A stretch of 37,500 bases of DNA from Symbiodinium natans. Taxonomy: Eukaryota; Sar; Dinophyceae; Suessiales; Symbiodiniaceae. Shown here in pieces: positions 9,082 through 18,241 of the stretch (position 1 is its first letter; the number at the start of each line of letters is the position of its first letter). The position numbers and the translations under genes are program-made. The notes below the pieces were generated by a model. The model was not told where the DNA came from and searched no databases. It saw only the letters and a program-made list of their open reading frames with translations. Where the stretch lies: contig CAJNDS010000446.1 of NCBI GenBank assembly GCA_905221605.1, forward strand, positions 70,001-107,500, in the 5' to 3' direction.

Positions 9082-10205
9082 GAGGATGCCATCGGCATCG
9101 AAGAAGCCTACAGAGCCTTCTCCCCAGCACATCCTGCGCAGGTAGGGTCGAGCTTCGGGGGTGTAGGGTTTAGGGTTTAGGGTTTCAGGGTTCAGTGGAC
9201 CCCCTAGCAGGGACCCTGAATCGTATTCCCCCTATATACCCTACATGTACCTTATACTGACAGTCCCTAATATGCCTAAGTAGCCCCTAAATAAACCCAA
9301 AAAGGGGGCCCTCTATATGGCCACTTACCTTGGGGTTTATAAGGGGTAAACAAGGGGTCCCCTTTTAAGGGCCCAGACGAAGGGGCCAGGTAACCCTCAG
9401 AGAAGAGTTTAGGGCGACGATGCCTCTCAAGATTCGGCCTGGCATCTTGTTTTGTGTTTCCCTCAAGTTGCCTCCAAGGCACTGAACCCCCACGGTTTAG
9501 GGTTTAGGGATTAGGGTTTAGGGTTTAGGGTTTAGGATTTAGGGTTTAGGGTTTAGGGCCCCCACCCCCCTCCCCCCCCCGAAGCCGTCCTTGGCCTGTG
9601 GACGTTGTGGCCATCGAGCCCCCTCTTTCCGACTATGGTTTCGGGGTTGGCGGGCAGAGCATGAATTAGAGGACTGACCATGTGGGGTAAATCTGTTCTA
9701 CAAAGCTGTGGCCTTTTGAGGGTCTCCATTGCACCATAAACCTTCAACCCTAAACCCCCGACCAGACCCAAACCGAGGATCTCGACCGCTGCGTCAAACT
9801 GGCTCAGAACCAGCGGGCCTGGGGGCTTAGAGTTTAGGGCTTAGGGTTTTAGGGTGTAGGGTTTAGGGCTTAGGGCTTAGGGCTTAATGTTTAGGGTTGA
9901 GGGTTGAGGGTTGAGGGTGTAGGGTGCAGGGGTGGGAGCGGGAGGACTTCTGCTTAGAGGCTTTAGGGGTTGTAGGTTGTAGGGTTCACGGTGTAGGGCA
10001 GAAGGTTCATAGGGTAACGGGTTTTAGAGAGGTTAAGTGGGTGAAAAAGGCAATCGGCATCAAGGCTTTCGACTTTAGCGCAAGAGAGAGTAGGGTTTAA
10101 TTAGGGTTTAGGGTTTAGGGTAATTAGGGTTTAGGGTTTAGGTTTTAAGGTTCTAGAGTTTAGGGCATAGACGCGGCCCGGCTGTGGGATTTCTTTGCCT
10201 TCTGA
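9082..10205 (+). CDS. Unidentified gene, up to five candidate exons
   Basis: Exons 9082-9141 (EDAIGIEEAYRAFSPAHPAQ, 60 bp, donor CAG|GTAGGG), 9413-9494 (GDDASQDSAWHLVLC to KALNPH, donor G|GTTTAG), about 9767-9836 (TQTEDLDRCVKLAQNQRAWG), 10032-10094 (VKWVKKAIGIKAFDFSARES, donor AGG|GTTTAA) and 10164-10205 (GIDAARLWDFFAF then TGA). Junctions 1-2 and 4-5 are phase 0; those around the middle exon are unresolved. The 69-nt last intron is TTTAGGG-type repeat and its acceptor is itself TTTAG. Introns also carry R3 (9331-9398) and a TTTAGGG array at 9495-9558. No family recognised. Confidence 0.45.
9331..9398. repeat. R3 dispersed repeat, copy 1
   Basis: TTATAAGGGGTAAACAAGGG, then GTCCCCTTTTAAGGGCCC and AAGGGGCC..GTAACCCTCA. 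A second copy with the same order of blocks lies at 19898-19962. Confidence 0.5.
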
Positions 10206-10723
10206 CGCTAAACCCTAAGGCCTACAAACCAGCCCTGAGGCCGTGCAACAAAAAGCCAAGGCCTTAGGATACCTAATGCTAAGCCCTCAACCCTAGTTTT
10301 GGGTTTTGGGGTTTGTAGGCTCGGAGAGGTACTTCCTCCCAAGATCCAGTTGCCTAAGACACCTATACGGGGCTTGTCTATCACTCCAAACCTAAAACGG
10401 AGTACATGGACGTTCACAGGTATGTATAAGTAGGTTAAAAGTACACCCGCCACCCCCCCCCCCCCCTCCCCCCAAACAAAAATAATAATAAGATCAGAAG
10501 CATGGATACCCAGACCAATAACCCTACTTACGAGTATCCATGAACCTGCAAGTAGGCTTGGCGTTCATGAGAGCTTGCCCTAAGGCCCTAAATCCTAAAC
10601 CCTAAACCCTAAACCCTAAACCCTAAACCCTAAACCCTAAACCCTAAACCCTAAACCCTAAACCCTAAACCCTAAACCCTAAACCCTAAACCCTAAACCC
10701 TAGGCCCTGAACCCTCCCCGCAG
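10206..10723. repeat. Intergenic: degraded R2 copy, poly-C and CCCTAAA array
   Basis: 10389-10555 contains R2-like ends (GTACATGGACGTTCACAGG and CATGAACCTGCAAGTAGG) around a poly-C run and AATAATAAT. 10589-10703 is about 16 CCCTAAA units. No coding signal trusted. Confidence 0.6.
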
Positions 10724-10804
10724 GTGCTGCTGCATGAACGTGGCGGCCACATGGAGCAGCGGCTAAACTTGATGGAGGCATGGAAGTTCGTGGGTTGGAA
10801 TTGA
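10724..10804 (+). CDS. Candidate exon between opposed telomeric arrays
   Basis: After CCGCAG the frame reads VLLHERGGHMEQRLNLMEAW, then KFVGWN and TGA; a GT donor at 10790 would end it at 22 codons. A CCCTAAA array (10589-10703) lies immediately upstream and a long TTTAGGG array (10808-10942) immediately downstream. Unidentified. Confidence 0.45.
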   Translation: MLLHERGGHMEQRLNLMEAWKFVGWN

Positions 10805-10807
10805 GGG

Positions 10808-10942
10808 TAAGGGTTTAGGGTTTAGGGTTTAGGGTTTAGGGTTTAGGGTTTAGGGTTTAGGGTTTAGGGTTTAGGGTTTAGGGTTTAGGGTTTAGGGTTT
10901 AGGGTTCAGGGTTTAGGGTTTAGGGTTTAGGGTTTAGGGTTC
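10808..10942 (+). repeat. Telomere-type array (TTTAGGG)
   Basis: About 19 units with one TTCAGGG variant, directly after the exon at 10724. 10943-11090 continues as poly-C and G-rich sequence; a possible tiny exon follows GCACAG at 11096 (VAELPA). Confidence 0.95.
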
Positions 10943-11457
10943 CATTAATCACCCCCCCCCCCCCCTCATCTTGTTTTGGTCCCCGGGGTTTGGAGGGGTG
11001 GAAAAAAAGAGGGGGTGTCAATAATGCGGATTCTGGGGGTCTGGGGTCTGGGGGTCTGGGGGGGAGGGTGACGGGGCTTCCGGATCTTCTGCACAGGGTT
11101 GCCGAGCTGCCTGCAGGTCCTCCCTTGCGGATTTCTACACCTCAACCCCGAAGCCCTAAACCCTACAACTACCGAACCCTGCCCCAAACACACCCGTAAC
11201 ACCTCCCACAAACCCAACACCCCAAAGCGCGAAAACCCCCCAAACCCCGAAAGTGTGTATAATCGGGTTACTAAGTACCTGAAGCTCCAAGTAGACCCTA
11301 AACCCTAAACCCTAAACCCCAAACCCTAAACCTCAAACCCCAAACCCTAAACCCTAAAGCCTAAACCCCAAACCCTAAACCCTAAACCCTGAACCCTGAA
11401 CCCTAAACCCCAAACCCTAAACCCTAAACCCTGAACCCTGAACCCTAAACCCTAAAG

Positions 11458-11560
11458 ATCCGAAGAACCGCGCCCCTCGCCAGAACATCGTGCGCAAAGT
11501 GCGAGACCAGCTCGGTAACATCGACAACCTGGCCGGCCGCCTCAGAGCCATCCGCAAAAG
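11458..11560 (+). CDS. Candidate exon, basic helical segment
   Basis: Starts after CCTAAAG and ends AAAAG|GTGTTTAGGG. Reads PKNRAPRQNIVRKVRDQL, then GNIDNLAGRLRAIRK, probably helical. Telomeric CCCTAAA fills 11295-11455 upstream and TTTAGGG follows. Unidentified; the next candidate exon does not share its phase. Confidence 0.5.
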
Positions 11561-11774
11561 GTGTTTAGGGTTTAGGGTTTAGGGTTTAAGGTTTAGGGTT
11601 AAGGGTTCAGGGTCTATATAGGGTTTAGGGTTTCGGGTTTCGGGTTTCGGGGAGTTTGGGGTTGCGGCTCGGCTTGCATCGTATCGCCCTGCCCTCCCCC
11701 CCACACTACAGGAAACCATGCTGAGCTGACAGTCTAACACAGCACATTCCGGGGTCTTGCCGAAAGCGTTGCAG

Positions 11775-11864
11775 GAGCAACGAATAAATGTTGGGATGTT
11801 ATCGAAAGACCGGCGTCCATTGCCCGTGCATCAAGATGGGTGCATGTATTCAACGTCATCACAA
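11775..11864 (+). CDS. Candidate exon, 30 codons
   Basis: Bounded by GTTGCAG and CAA|GTGAGCG, phase 0 at both ends. Reads EQRINVGMLSKDRRPLPV, then HQDGCMYSTSSQ. A good donor consensus supports it. Unidentified. Another possible segment (GCGWYLGDRRYQSLHAE) begins after TTTAG near 12292. Confidence 0.45.
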
Positions 11865-12002
11865 GTGAGCGTTTGCTTCAAGATTCCCGAGCCTGTGCCC
11901 TACACCCTAACTCGAAACCCTACTCCATGTAATCCCCTCCCGAATATCAACCCCCCCCGTCCCCGACCCCTCAATATTAGAACCCCAAACCTCAACCCTC
12001 CC

Positions 12003-12058
12003 TAAGGGGCCCCCCCCCCTCCCCTCCCCCCTCCCCCCCCCCCCCCTCCCCCCCCCTC

Positions 12059-12101
<43 letters not shown>

Positions 12102-12125
12102 TGCCCCCCCTTCCCCCCCCCTCCC
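12003..12125. repeat. Long poly-C tract
   Basis: Over 100 nearly uninterrupted C residues with occasional T, A or G. Its true length is uncertain in any assembly. On the other strand it would be a strong G-quadruplex former. Confidence 0.9.
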
Positions 12126-12594
12126 CTCGACCCCGTATAGTTTTCATGAAGTTTGGTATTCGGGGGAGGGGATTACACTGGCGCACCTTTTGTCCCAAAG
12201 CGGCCAGGTTTGAGCTTTCCAGTAGTGGTTTTAGGGTTTAGGGTTTAGGGTTAGGGTTTAGGGTTTAGGGTTTCGTGTTTAGGGTTTAGGGTTGCGGGTG
12301 GTATCTGGGCGACAGGCGTTATCAAAGCCTCCATGCTGAACGTGTTATATTCTGGCAGCTCTGGACCCTAAATTTCAAACCCTTTCTAATCCCAATGCCC
12401 TCACCCCCTGAACTAAAACCCTAAAACCTAACCGCCTAAACCCGAAGAATCCTGAACCCGCAACCCTAGACCCCAAAACTCAAAGGCCTAAAGCCCTGCA
12501 GCCCCAAATGCTTAAAACCCAAGACCCTAACCCCTAAACCCTAAACCATGAACCCTAAACCCTACGCCCTAAACCCTGAACCCTAACCGCAAAG

Positions 12595-13239
12595 GTCCGC
12601 GTGAAGACGAAGCAGCTGTTCGGCGACAGCACGGGGGAGCCCAAGAGGTGACTGAGAATGGGGGTTTCGGGTTCTGGGGTTGAGGTTTTTAGGGTTATGG
12701 GGTTAAGGGGTTATGGGGTTATGGGGTTTTGGGTTTAGGGTTTAGGGGGTTTAGGGTTTAGGGCTTAGGGTTTGTTTGAGTCTTGGTTCTCACCTGGGGT
12801 GCGCGCTTAGATATCAGGCCCTGCGGTATAGCAAGGGCAGGGACCCCCACAGGTACGCATTTTTTGACAGCAGACCTTTTTTCAAAAAAGGGCTTAGGGT
12901 TTAGGGTTTAGGGTTTAGGGGCTGTTTGGGGGTGCATCATGCGTGTTTGTCCAATCATTACCATTACCATTGTTTTGTAATCACGACTAGTACTACTACC
13001 AGTATCACCACAAACTATTCTTGTTACTGAGCTGCGCCACTTCCTACCATTTTTGTTGTTGCATGTCTTACTATGTTGTCGAGCTTGTTGCTCTTTTGCC
13101 ATGATTATTGTTCCCAGACCCTCTCTATCTCGCAAGCACGCAAGTCATCGACAGGTTGTTGAACCGGTCACTCAAGAATTTCATCCGCACCAACTTCACA
13201 GATGGCCAGCGGGGGATGGATGAGGCCGGAACCCCCTAA
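12595..13239 (+). CDS. Unidentified gene fragment, three phase-linked exons
   Basis: Exons 12595-12647 (VRVKTKQLFGDSTGEPK, donor AG|GTGACT), 12811-12852 (YQALRYSKGRDPH, donor CAG|GTACGC) and 13137-13239 (STQVIDRLLNRSLKNFIRTN to GQRGMDEAG, TAA at 13237). Both junctions are 2+1 phase matches, each completing an AGN codon. The last exon is loosely like the LQPLD-x-LK end of pogo/CENP-B-type DDE proteins, but the fit is weak. Introns carry G-rich and TTTAGGG repeats, then an unremarkable stretch at 12960-13130. Confidence 0.5.
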
Positions 13240-13619
13240 ACCTTAAACCCTAAACCCTAAACCCTAGGCCCTAAACCCTAAACCCTAAACCCCAAGCCCT
13301 AAGCCCTAAACCCAAAACCCTAAACCCTAAATCCCAACAAGGGTTTAGGGTCCACCTACCCAACCCCAAGACCCAAATGCTTGAACCCCCGAAGCCGTCA
13401 AGTTCTGCATCATCCCAGCCCAAAACCCCCAAACCCCCAAACCCTATAAACCCTCTAAGCCTGCTATGAACCTTATAATCCCTAATTTCCTAAACACCTA
13501 AACCCGAAACCCCCTAAACCCCTAAACCCCTAAACCCCTAAACCCCTAAATCCCTAAACCCCTAAACCCCTAAGCCCCTCAATTCTAAACCCTAAACCCT
13601 AAACCCCAACCCCCCCCAG

Positions 13620-13667
13620 AACAAGGTTCGAGGCTCACCCATGGTCGAATGCTTCGATTTGCGGAGC
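13620..13667 (+). CDS. Candidate exon
   Basis: After CCCAG the frame reads NKVRGSPMVECFDLRSP; no clear donor. Preceded by an 8-base CCCCTAAA-type array (13505-13575) and followed by a CCCTAAA array (13690-13785). Unidentified. Confidence 0.35.
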
Positions 13668-13689
13668 CCCCCGAACCCCGGAAGCCCCT

Positions 13690-13785
13690 TTAAACCCTCA
13701 ACCCTAAACCCTAAACCCTAAACCCTAAACCCTAAACCCTAAACCCTAAACCCTAAACCCTAAACCCTAAACCCTAAACCCCAAA
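13690..13785 (-). repeat. Telomere-type array (CCCTAAA)
   Basis: About 13 units, continuing as variants to about 13880, next to the acceptor at 13894. Confidence 0.95.
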
Positions 13786-13894
13786 TCCTAAATCCTAAAC
13801 CCTAAACCCTAAGCCCTAAACCCTAAGCCCTAAACCCTGAACCCTCAACTCTAAACCCTAAACCCGAAACCCTAAACCCTTACCTCTTGCACAG

Positions 13895-14160
13895 GGACCG
13901 CCAAAGAAGTCGCAGGCCGACGCGAAAGCACAGCCCGTGCTAATCCAGCACTCGGCAGAGAAGGAGTGCGAGAAACTCCGTCGCCAAGTGGAGCCCCTCA
14001 AACTGGGGTTTAGGGTTTAGGGTTTAGGGTTTAGGGTTTAGGGTTTAGGGTGAGGCAGGTCGCGGACCTGGAGGGCCCGGTTCTTGCCCTGAAGCAAGCG
14101 GCAGCTCTTGCTGTATCTCGACGACACAGCTCTGGGATCCCTGAGCCCTCGAAATTGTAG
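13895..14160 (+). CDS. 3' end of an unidentified gene with a telomeric intron
   Basis: Exon 13895-14007 begins after TTGCACAG and reads GPPKKSQADAKAQPVLIQHS, then AEKECEKLRRQVEPLKL. Exon 14055-14160 reads QVADLEGPVLALKQAAALAV, then SRRHSSGIPEPSKL and TAG. The phase matches (GG plus G). The 47-nt intron is GTTTAGGG repeats ending TGAG. The peptide has coiled-coil-like heptads (EKECEKLRRQVEPLK). No family recognised. Confidence 0.55.
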
Positions 14161-14219
14161 GGTTTAGGGTTTAGGGTTTAAGGTTTAGGGTTTAGGGTTT
14201 AGGGTTTAGGGGTTTTGAG

Positions 14220-14299
14220 TGTTTTGGGGCTTTGGGTTTGGGATCGCGGGGTACATGGACCAACATAGCTTTTGGGGCTCACTGGGCCCCATGCTTTGA
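14220..14299 (+). CDS. Candidate terminal exon
   Basis: After TTTTGAG the frame reads FWGFGFGIAGYMDQHSFWGS, then LGPML and TGA. Partly repeat-derived at its 5' end. Unidentified. Confidence 0.3.
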
Positions 14300-14325
14300 G
14301 AAACCTTCCCTGGGCCCGGCTTCGG

Positions 14326-14480
14326 GGTTAGGGTTACAGGGTTGCAGGGTTACAGGATTACGGGGTTACAGGGTTATAGGGTTATAGTGTTAGAGTGTTA
14401 TAGGGTTATAGGGTTATAGGGTTATAGTGTTATAGTGTTATAGTGTTATAGTGTTATAGGGTTATAGGGTTAAAGGGTTT
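14326..14480 (+). repeat. 8-base telomere-like array (GGGTTATA)
   Basis: About 18 units of GGGTTATA / GTGTTATA / GGGTTACA, a locally homogenised variant with period 8. 14480-14620 after it holds nothing clear. Confidence 0.85.
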
Positions 14481-14630
14481 TAGGGTTGGAGAGTTAGAGG
14501 GTCCAGGGGTCCAAGGGCCGAAGGCCTCGGGTTTGGTGTTTTCGCTTTGCTGCGCTTCCCCAGGCTAGGACCCGGAATAAGCCCTTATTTCCTTTTTTTG
14601 GGGTTGGGGTTACCTTTTCATCCTCTCATC

Positions 14631-14690
14631 CCCTTAAAACCAAAAAGGGTACCTTTTTTTATTTCTAGGTTCCTCCTGGGTCGAGTCAGG
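14631..14690 (+). repeat. R4 dispersed repeat
   Basis: CTTAAAACCAAAAAGGGTACC, a T run, then TTCTAGGTTCCTCCTGGGTC; uninterrupted here, unlike the copy at 1332. Other copies are at 18070 and 23085. Confidence 0.55.
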
Positions 14691-14691
14691 C

Positions 14692-14749
14692 TAGCTCGAC
14701 GGTGTCCATCTCGCCTTCGGGCTTGTCGCCGCTGGGCTTTCAGAATTGA
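14692..14749 (+). CDS. Candidate terminal exon
   Basis: After GAGTCAG at the end of an R4 repeat, the frame reads ASSTVSISPSGLSPLGFQN then TGA. The acceptor again lies at the R4 right end. Unidentified. Confidence 0.3.
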
Positions 14750-14964
14750 GGAATTCGGCCCCAAAACCTGAACCTTGAGCCCTAGATCCTAAACCCGAAG
14801 CCCTAAGCCCTAAGCCCTAAACCCTAAACCTTGAGCCCTAAACCTTGGACCCTAAACCCGAACCCTGAAACAGGAGGGCCTTAACGTTATAGTCTGAACC
14901 CCCAGGCCCTGAACCTAAACCCTCAACCCTACGCCCCGGAACTAAACCCTAAACCCTAAATCCC

Positions 14965-15095
14965 TAAACCCCTAAACCCCCTGAACCCCCTGAACCCCCT
15001 GAACCCCTGAACCCCTGAACGTCTGAACGTCTGAACGTCTGAACCCCTGAACCCCTGAACCCCTGAACCCTTGAACCCCTGAACCCCTGAACCCT
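14965..15095 (-). repeat. 9-10 base CCCCTGAA-type array
   Basis: Homogeneous run of CCCCTGAA(C) with three GTCTGAAC units; a local dialect of the telomeric repeat. A short frame EESLGSWVRQRDGP follows at 15096. Confidence 0.8.
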
Positions 15096-15270
15096 GAGGA
15101 GTCGCTGGGTTCTTGGGTTCGACAACGTGATGGGCCCTGACCCCTGAACCCTAAATCCCTAAACGCCCGGAACCCGAAACCCTAAACCCTTAACCCTAAA
15201 CCCTAAGCCCGAAGCCCGAAGCCCGAAGCCCGAAACCCTAAACCCTAAACCCTAAACTTTTGGGCCTTAG

Positions 15271-15801
15271 GAGGTGCAGGGTCTTGTAGAAGTTCAGGGC
15301 GCTTCCGAAGAGTCAGGTCTGGGGGCTACTCGGGCTTGGACCCAAGACCAATCTCTAAAAGGTTTAGGGTTTAGGGTTTAGGGTTTAGGGTTTAGGGTTT
15401 AGCGTTTAGGGTTTAGGGTTTAGGGTTTAGGATTTAGGGTTTAGGGTTTAGGGTTCCCCAAACCACCATGAACCTGTCAAGCCCACCAAGCAAACTAAAA
15501 CCTCTAGACCCCACCAAGCCCTAACCCCAAACCATTAAAAAAAAAACCGAAGCCCTAAACCCTTACACCTCCAACCTTCAACCCTACTTCCGCAAGGCCC
15601 TCAAAACTTACCTAAGCGTGAACTTGAAACCCTAAACCCTACACCCTATGCGTACCCTACGCGCTTAGTCGCTCGACCTCACAGCACGCGGAGGTCCAAC
15701 AACTACCGCGGTTTGCCCAGTGAGAATGACGATGGCGACTCCCCCGAGGCCCAACCTATCGGGTAAAGGGTTTAGGGTTTAGGGAAGCGTCGAAGACTTA
15801 G
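15271..15801 (+). CDS. Unidentified gene, three phase-linked candidate exons
   Basis: Exons 15271-15361 (EVQGLVEVQGASEESGLGAT, then RAWTQDQSLK), 15669-15762 (VARPHSTRRSNNYRGLPSEN, then DDGDSPEAQPI) and 15783-15801 (EASKT then TAG). Phases 1+2 and 2+1 both match. Donors are AG|GTTTAGGG and GG|GTAAAGG; acceptors CCTTAG, CGCTTAG and TTTAG. The first intron opens with 14 TTTAGGG units and closes with C-rich repeat; the second is 20 nt, too short unless the true acceptor is elsewhere, so the last exon is doubtful. Confidence 0.45.
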
Positions 15802-15988
15802 GGGTTTTTACGGATGTTGTGGAGTTTTAGGCTTGGGGGGGGGTTCAGGGGCTCGGGGTTTTGCGGGTTCCCGGAAGTTCGTGGGTACTTTTGGGAGGGT
15901 TCCTGGTGTTATGGTGTCTATAGCCCTAGCCTTGTTAGGTTACTTGTAGCCAAACCCTAAATCCCCTGAGCCCCGAGATTAGCTTAAG

Positions 15989-16050
15989 GCCTGTCGGATG
16001 CAAGCCCTGGCACATCAATCGAAGCCTCACATCCTCGCATCAACCAGCCC
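15989..16050 (+). CDS. Candidate exon
   Basis: After GCTTAAG the frame reads ACRMQALAHQSKPHILAST before a CCCTAAA array. No donor visible. The preceding 15802-15988 is G-rich degenerate repeat with an R2-like end at about 15880. Confidence 0.25.
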
Positions 16051-16165
16051 TAAACCCTAAACCCTAAACCCTAAACCCTAAACCCTAAACCCTAAACCCT
16101 AAACCCTAAACCCTAAACCCTAAACCCTAAACCCTAAACCCTAAACCCTAAACCCTAAACCCTAA
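16049..16165 (-). repeat. Telomere-type array (CCCTAAA), then opposed TTTAGGG
   Basis: About 16 CCCTAAA units. From 16229 the repeat switches orientation to GGCTTAGGG and TTTAGGG up to 16392. Confidence 0.95.
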
Positions 16166-16417
16166 ACCCTGAACCCTACACCCTAAACCTTAAACTCTCA
16201 TCTTCAACCCCCAAGTTCCCAAACCCCGGCTTAGGGCTTAGGGCGGCTCAGGCTTAGGGCTCAGGGCTCCGGGCTTAGGGCTGAGGGCTCCGGGCTTAGG
16301 GCCTAGGGTTTAGGGCTTAGGGCTTAGGGCTTAGGGTTTAGGGTTTAGGGTTTAGGGTTTAGGGTTTAGGGTCTAGGGTTTAGGGTTTAGGGCTCATTGT
16401 CTGCCGGGATGCCGCAG

Positions 16418-16549
16418 ACCCACACAAAGGCACAAAAGGATCCCACGAGCTTCGCCTCCCAACAGCCCCAAGTCTCAAGCCCCCCTGAGCCCGAAGACCC
16501 TACAGCCCCAAGAGCTTCAACCAAAAAACTCAAAATCCCTACACCCTAA
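16418..16549 (+). CDS. Candidate exon, 43 codons
   Basis: After GCCGCAG the frame reads THTKAQKDPTSFASQQPQVS to RASTKKLKIPTP, then TAA. Pro/Ser/Lys-rich and partly repeat-like at its end. A 10-base CCTAAACTCC array follows at 16550-16610. Unidentified. Confidence 0.35.
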   Translation, partial: THTKAQKDPTSFASQQPQVSSPPEPEDPTAPRASTKKLKIPTP

Positions 16550-16735
16550 ACTTCCTAAACTTCCTAAACTCCCTAAACTCCCTAAACTCCCTAAACTCCC
16601 TAAACTCCCAAAACCCCCTAGACCCTGAAACCCGAACAGCTCCCTAGTATCCCTACTCTCCCTAAATCCTAGATCCTAAGCCCTAAACCCTAAACCCTAA
16701 ATCCTCGGAAGTCCTTGAGCCACTAACCTGCTCAG

Positions 16736-17288
16736 GCTGGCTCGAGGCTGGACATGAGAAGAATGAGACTTCCGCTGCCCGGAAGCGACTCCTGCTTGCT
16801 TGGCCGGGGTCTATGTTTCGTTTAGGTTTTGGGTTTTCGGTTTTGGGTTTGGGGTTTTAGGGTTTAGGCTTTTAGGCTGCTTGCTTGGCCGGGGTTTGTT
16901 TTTGTTGGGTTGAGGGTTTAGGGTTTAGGGTTTTGGGTTTGGGGTTTAGGGTTGCCTGGCCGGCGTTTATGTTTCGTTTTGGGCTGCAGGTTTTGGGTGT
17001 TAGGGTTTTAGGGTTTTTGGGTTTTAGGTTTTTGGGTTTTGGGGTTTTTGGGTTTTGGGGTTTTGGGTCTTGGGGTTTTAGGGTTTTAGGGTTCTAGGGC
17101 TTTAATGTTTTGGGATTGTAGGGTTTTAGGGTTTGGGCGTGCAAGCGTTTAGGGTTTGAGGGTTCATGGCGTTCAGGGTCACGGCTTCGGGTTTTCCACC
17201 TGCTTCTGAACTTGGCATGGCGGTTCTATTACTCTGGGCAACGACAGCAAGGGCCAGGCAGGCCAAGTGCGTAAAGCTGGCCTTGGAG
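16736..17288 (+). CDS. Unidentified gene, two phase-linked candidate exons
   Basis: Exon 16736-16808 follows GCTCAG and reads WLEAGHEKNETSAARKRLLL then AWP, ending GG|GTCTATG. Exon 17177-17288 follows GTTCAG and reads VTASGFPPASELGMAVLLLW, then ATTARARQAKCVKLALE, ending GAG|GTTCACC. Phase 2+1 matches. The 368-nt intron is G-rich TTTAGGG/TTTTGGG repeat and holds two further copies of the first exon's 3' boundary. The second donor coincides with an R2-like left end. The second exon is open in another frame too. Confidence 0.4.
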
Positions 17289-17470
17289 GTTCACCCAGTC
17301 ATAATGGTAATTACCTGGAACCCAATTATAACTGTACTTGGAACCCAATTGTAACCATATTAGGGTACTTAAGGGGTTAGAAGTGGGTTATAAGTACAGT
17401 CATAATTCGGTTACTAGGTACCCTGAACCTCCAAGTACCCCAGAGCCTAAGCCCCACATGAACCTTCAAG
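17289..17470. repeat. R2-type element occupying a possible intron
   Basis: Left end TTGGAG|GTTCACC, right end CATGAACCTTCAAG|TG. Between are internal blocks GGAACCCAATTATAA and GGTTACTAGGTACCC. The left end starts with GT, the right end finishes with AG. Confidence 0.5.
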
Positions 17471-17684
17471 TGTGGGCGTGGGGGCGTCGGCTGAAATGAG
17501 CCTTTCTTGGTTCTCATTGTCATTCATTGTCATGAGGGAAGGGGACCTTCATGTAGAGCTACCCATACAGTCTGTTCGTCATCGCTTCGGTGCCAGGAAT
17601 GGACTTCGGTCCAGCATGACTCTAACCCAAATCAACCTAGCCCTAAGCCCTGAACCCGAACCCCTACTCCCAACCCAAAGTCCT
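17471..17684 (+). CDS. Hypothetical exon or small ORF, 71 codons
   Basis: Frame opens directly after the R2 right end and reads VGASAEMSLSWFSLSFIVMR, then EGDLHVELPIQSVRHRFGAR and NGLRSSMTLTQINLALSP before C-rich repeat and TGA. Unique sequence for about 160 bases. Unidentified. Confidence 0.35.
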
Positions 17685-17792
17685 TGACCCTGAACCCCAA
17701 ACCTAGGACCCACCGTAGGCCCTTTTTCCCCACCTTCGGTGTGGGGTTGTTAGATTTTAAACTCAACTCTTCTCCTCGCCCGGTCTACTCCT

Positions 17793-17946
17793 AGAGACGC
17801 CCTGGAGTGCCCAACCCCAGAGACTCCATGGAGTGCCCAACCCCAGAGACTCCCTAAACTGCCCAACCCAGACACTGCTGGAGTGCCCAACCCCAGAGTC
17901 TCCCTGGAGTGCCCAACCCCACAGTCTCCCTGGAGTGCCCAACCCC
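17793..17946. repeat. 26-bp minisatellite, six units
   Basis: Units of 25-26 bp built on AGAGACTCCCTGGAGTGCCC then AACCCC, starting 17793, 17819, 17845, 17870, 17895 and 17921. Not related to the telomeric unit. A lower-GC stretch to 18065 follows with no gene seen. Confidence 0.9.
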
Positions 17947-18069
17947 AATTGCAAGCAAAAACTAAGAAAGCGTATTTGAATCAATGTGTCTTTGTTTGAA
18001 CATCTTATTTGCGCTCTTTCCTTTAACGAGGAGCAAGGTGGGGATGTTCGAAGTAAAGTAATTCCACTC

Positions 18070-18128
18070 TTTTTAAAAGTTTAGGTTCAAAAAGGGCGCC
18101 CTTTTCATTCCTGGGTTATTCTTGGGTC
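18070..18128 (+). repeat. R4 dispersed repeat
   Basis: AAAAAGGGCGCCCTTTTCATT, then CCTGGGTTATTCTTGGGTCT and AG. Uninterrupted at the point where the 1332 copy holds a telomeric array. Confidence 0.55.
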
Positions 18129-18241
18129 TAGAAACTCTCGACCCGAAACCTTAAAACCTAAACTCTAAACCCTGAACCCCAAACCCTAAACCCTAATCCC
18201 CAAATCCTGAACCCCAAACCTAAACCCTAAAGCCTACCAAG

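Noticed and set aside
11992-12198. Gly-rich minus-strand ORF
   Set aside because: Reads the poly-C tract; no unique coding sequence.
14260-14280. Spliced-leader relic (TTTTGGGGCTCA)
   Set aside because: Only a partial resemblance to the TTTTGGCTCAAG end of the dinoflagellate leader; no full relic was found anywhere.
17763-17984. Minus-strand ORF with Leu-Gly-Thr-Pro repeats
   Set aside because: Translation of the 26-bp minisatellite.
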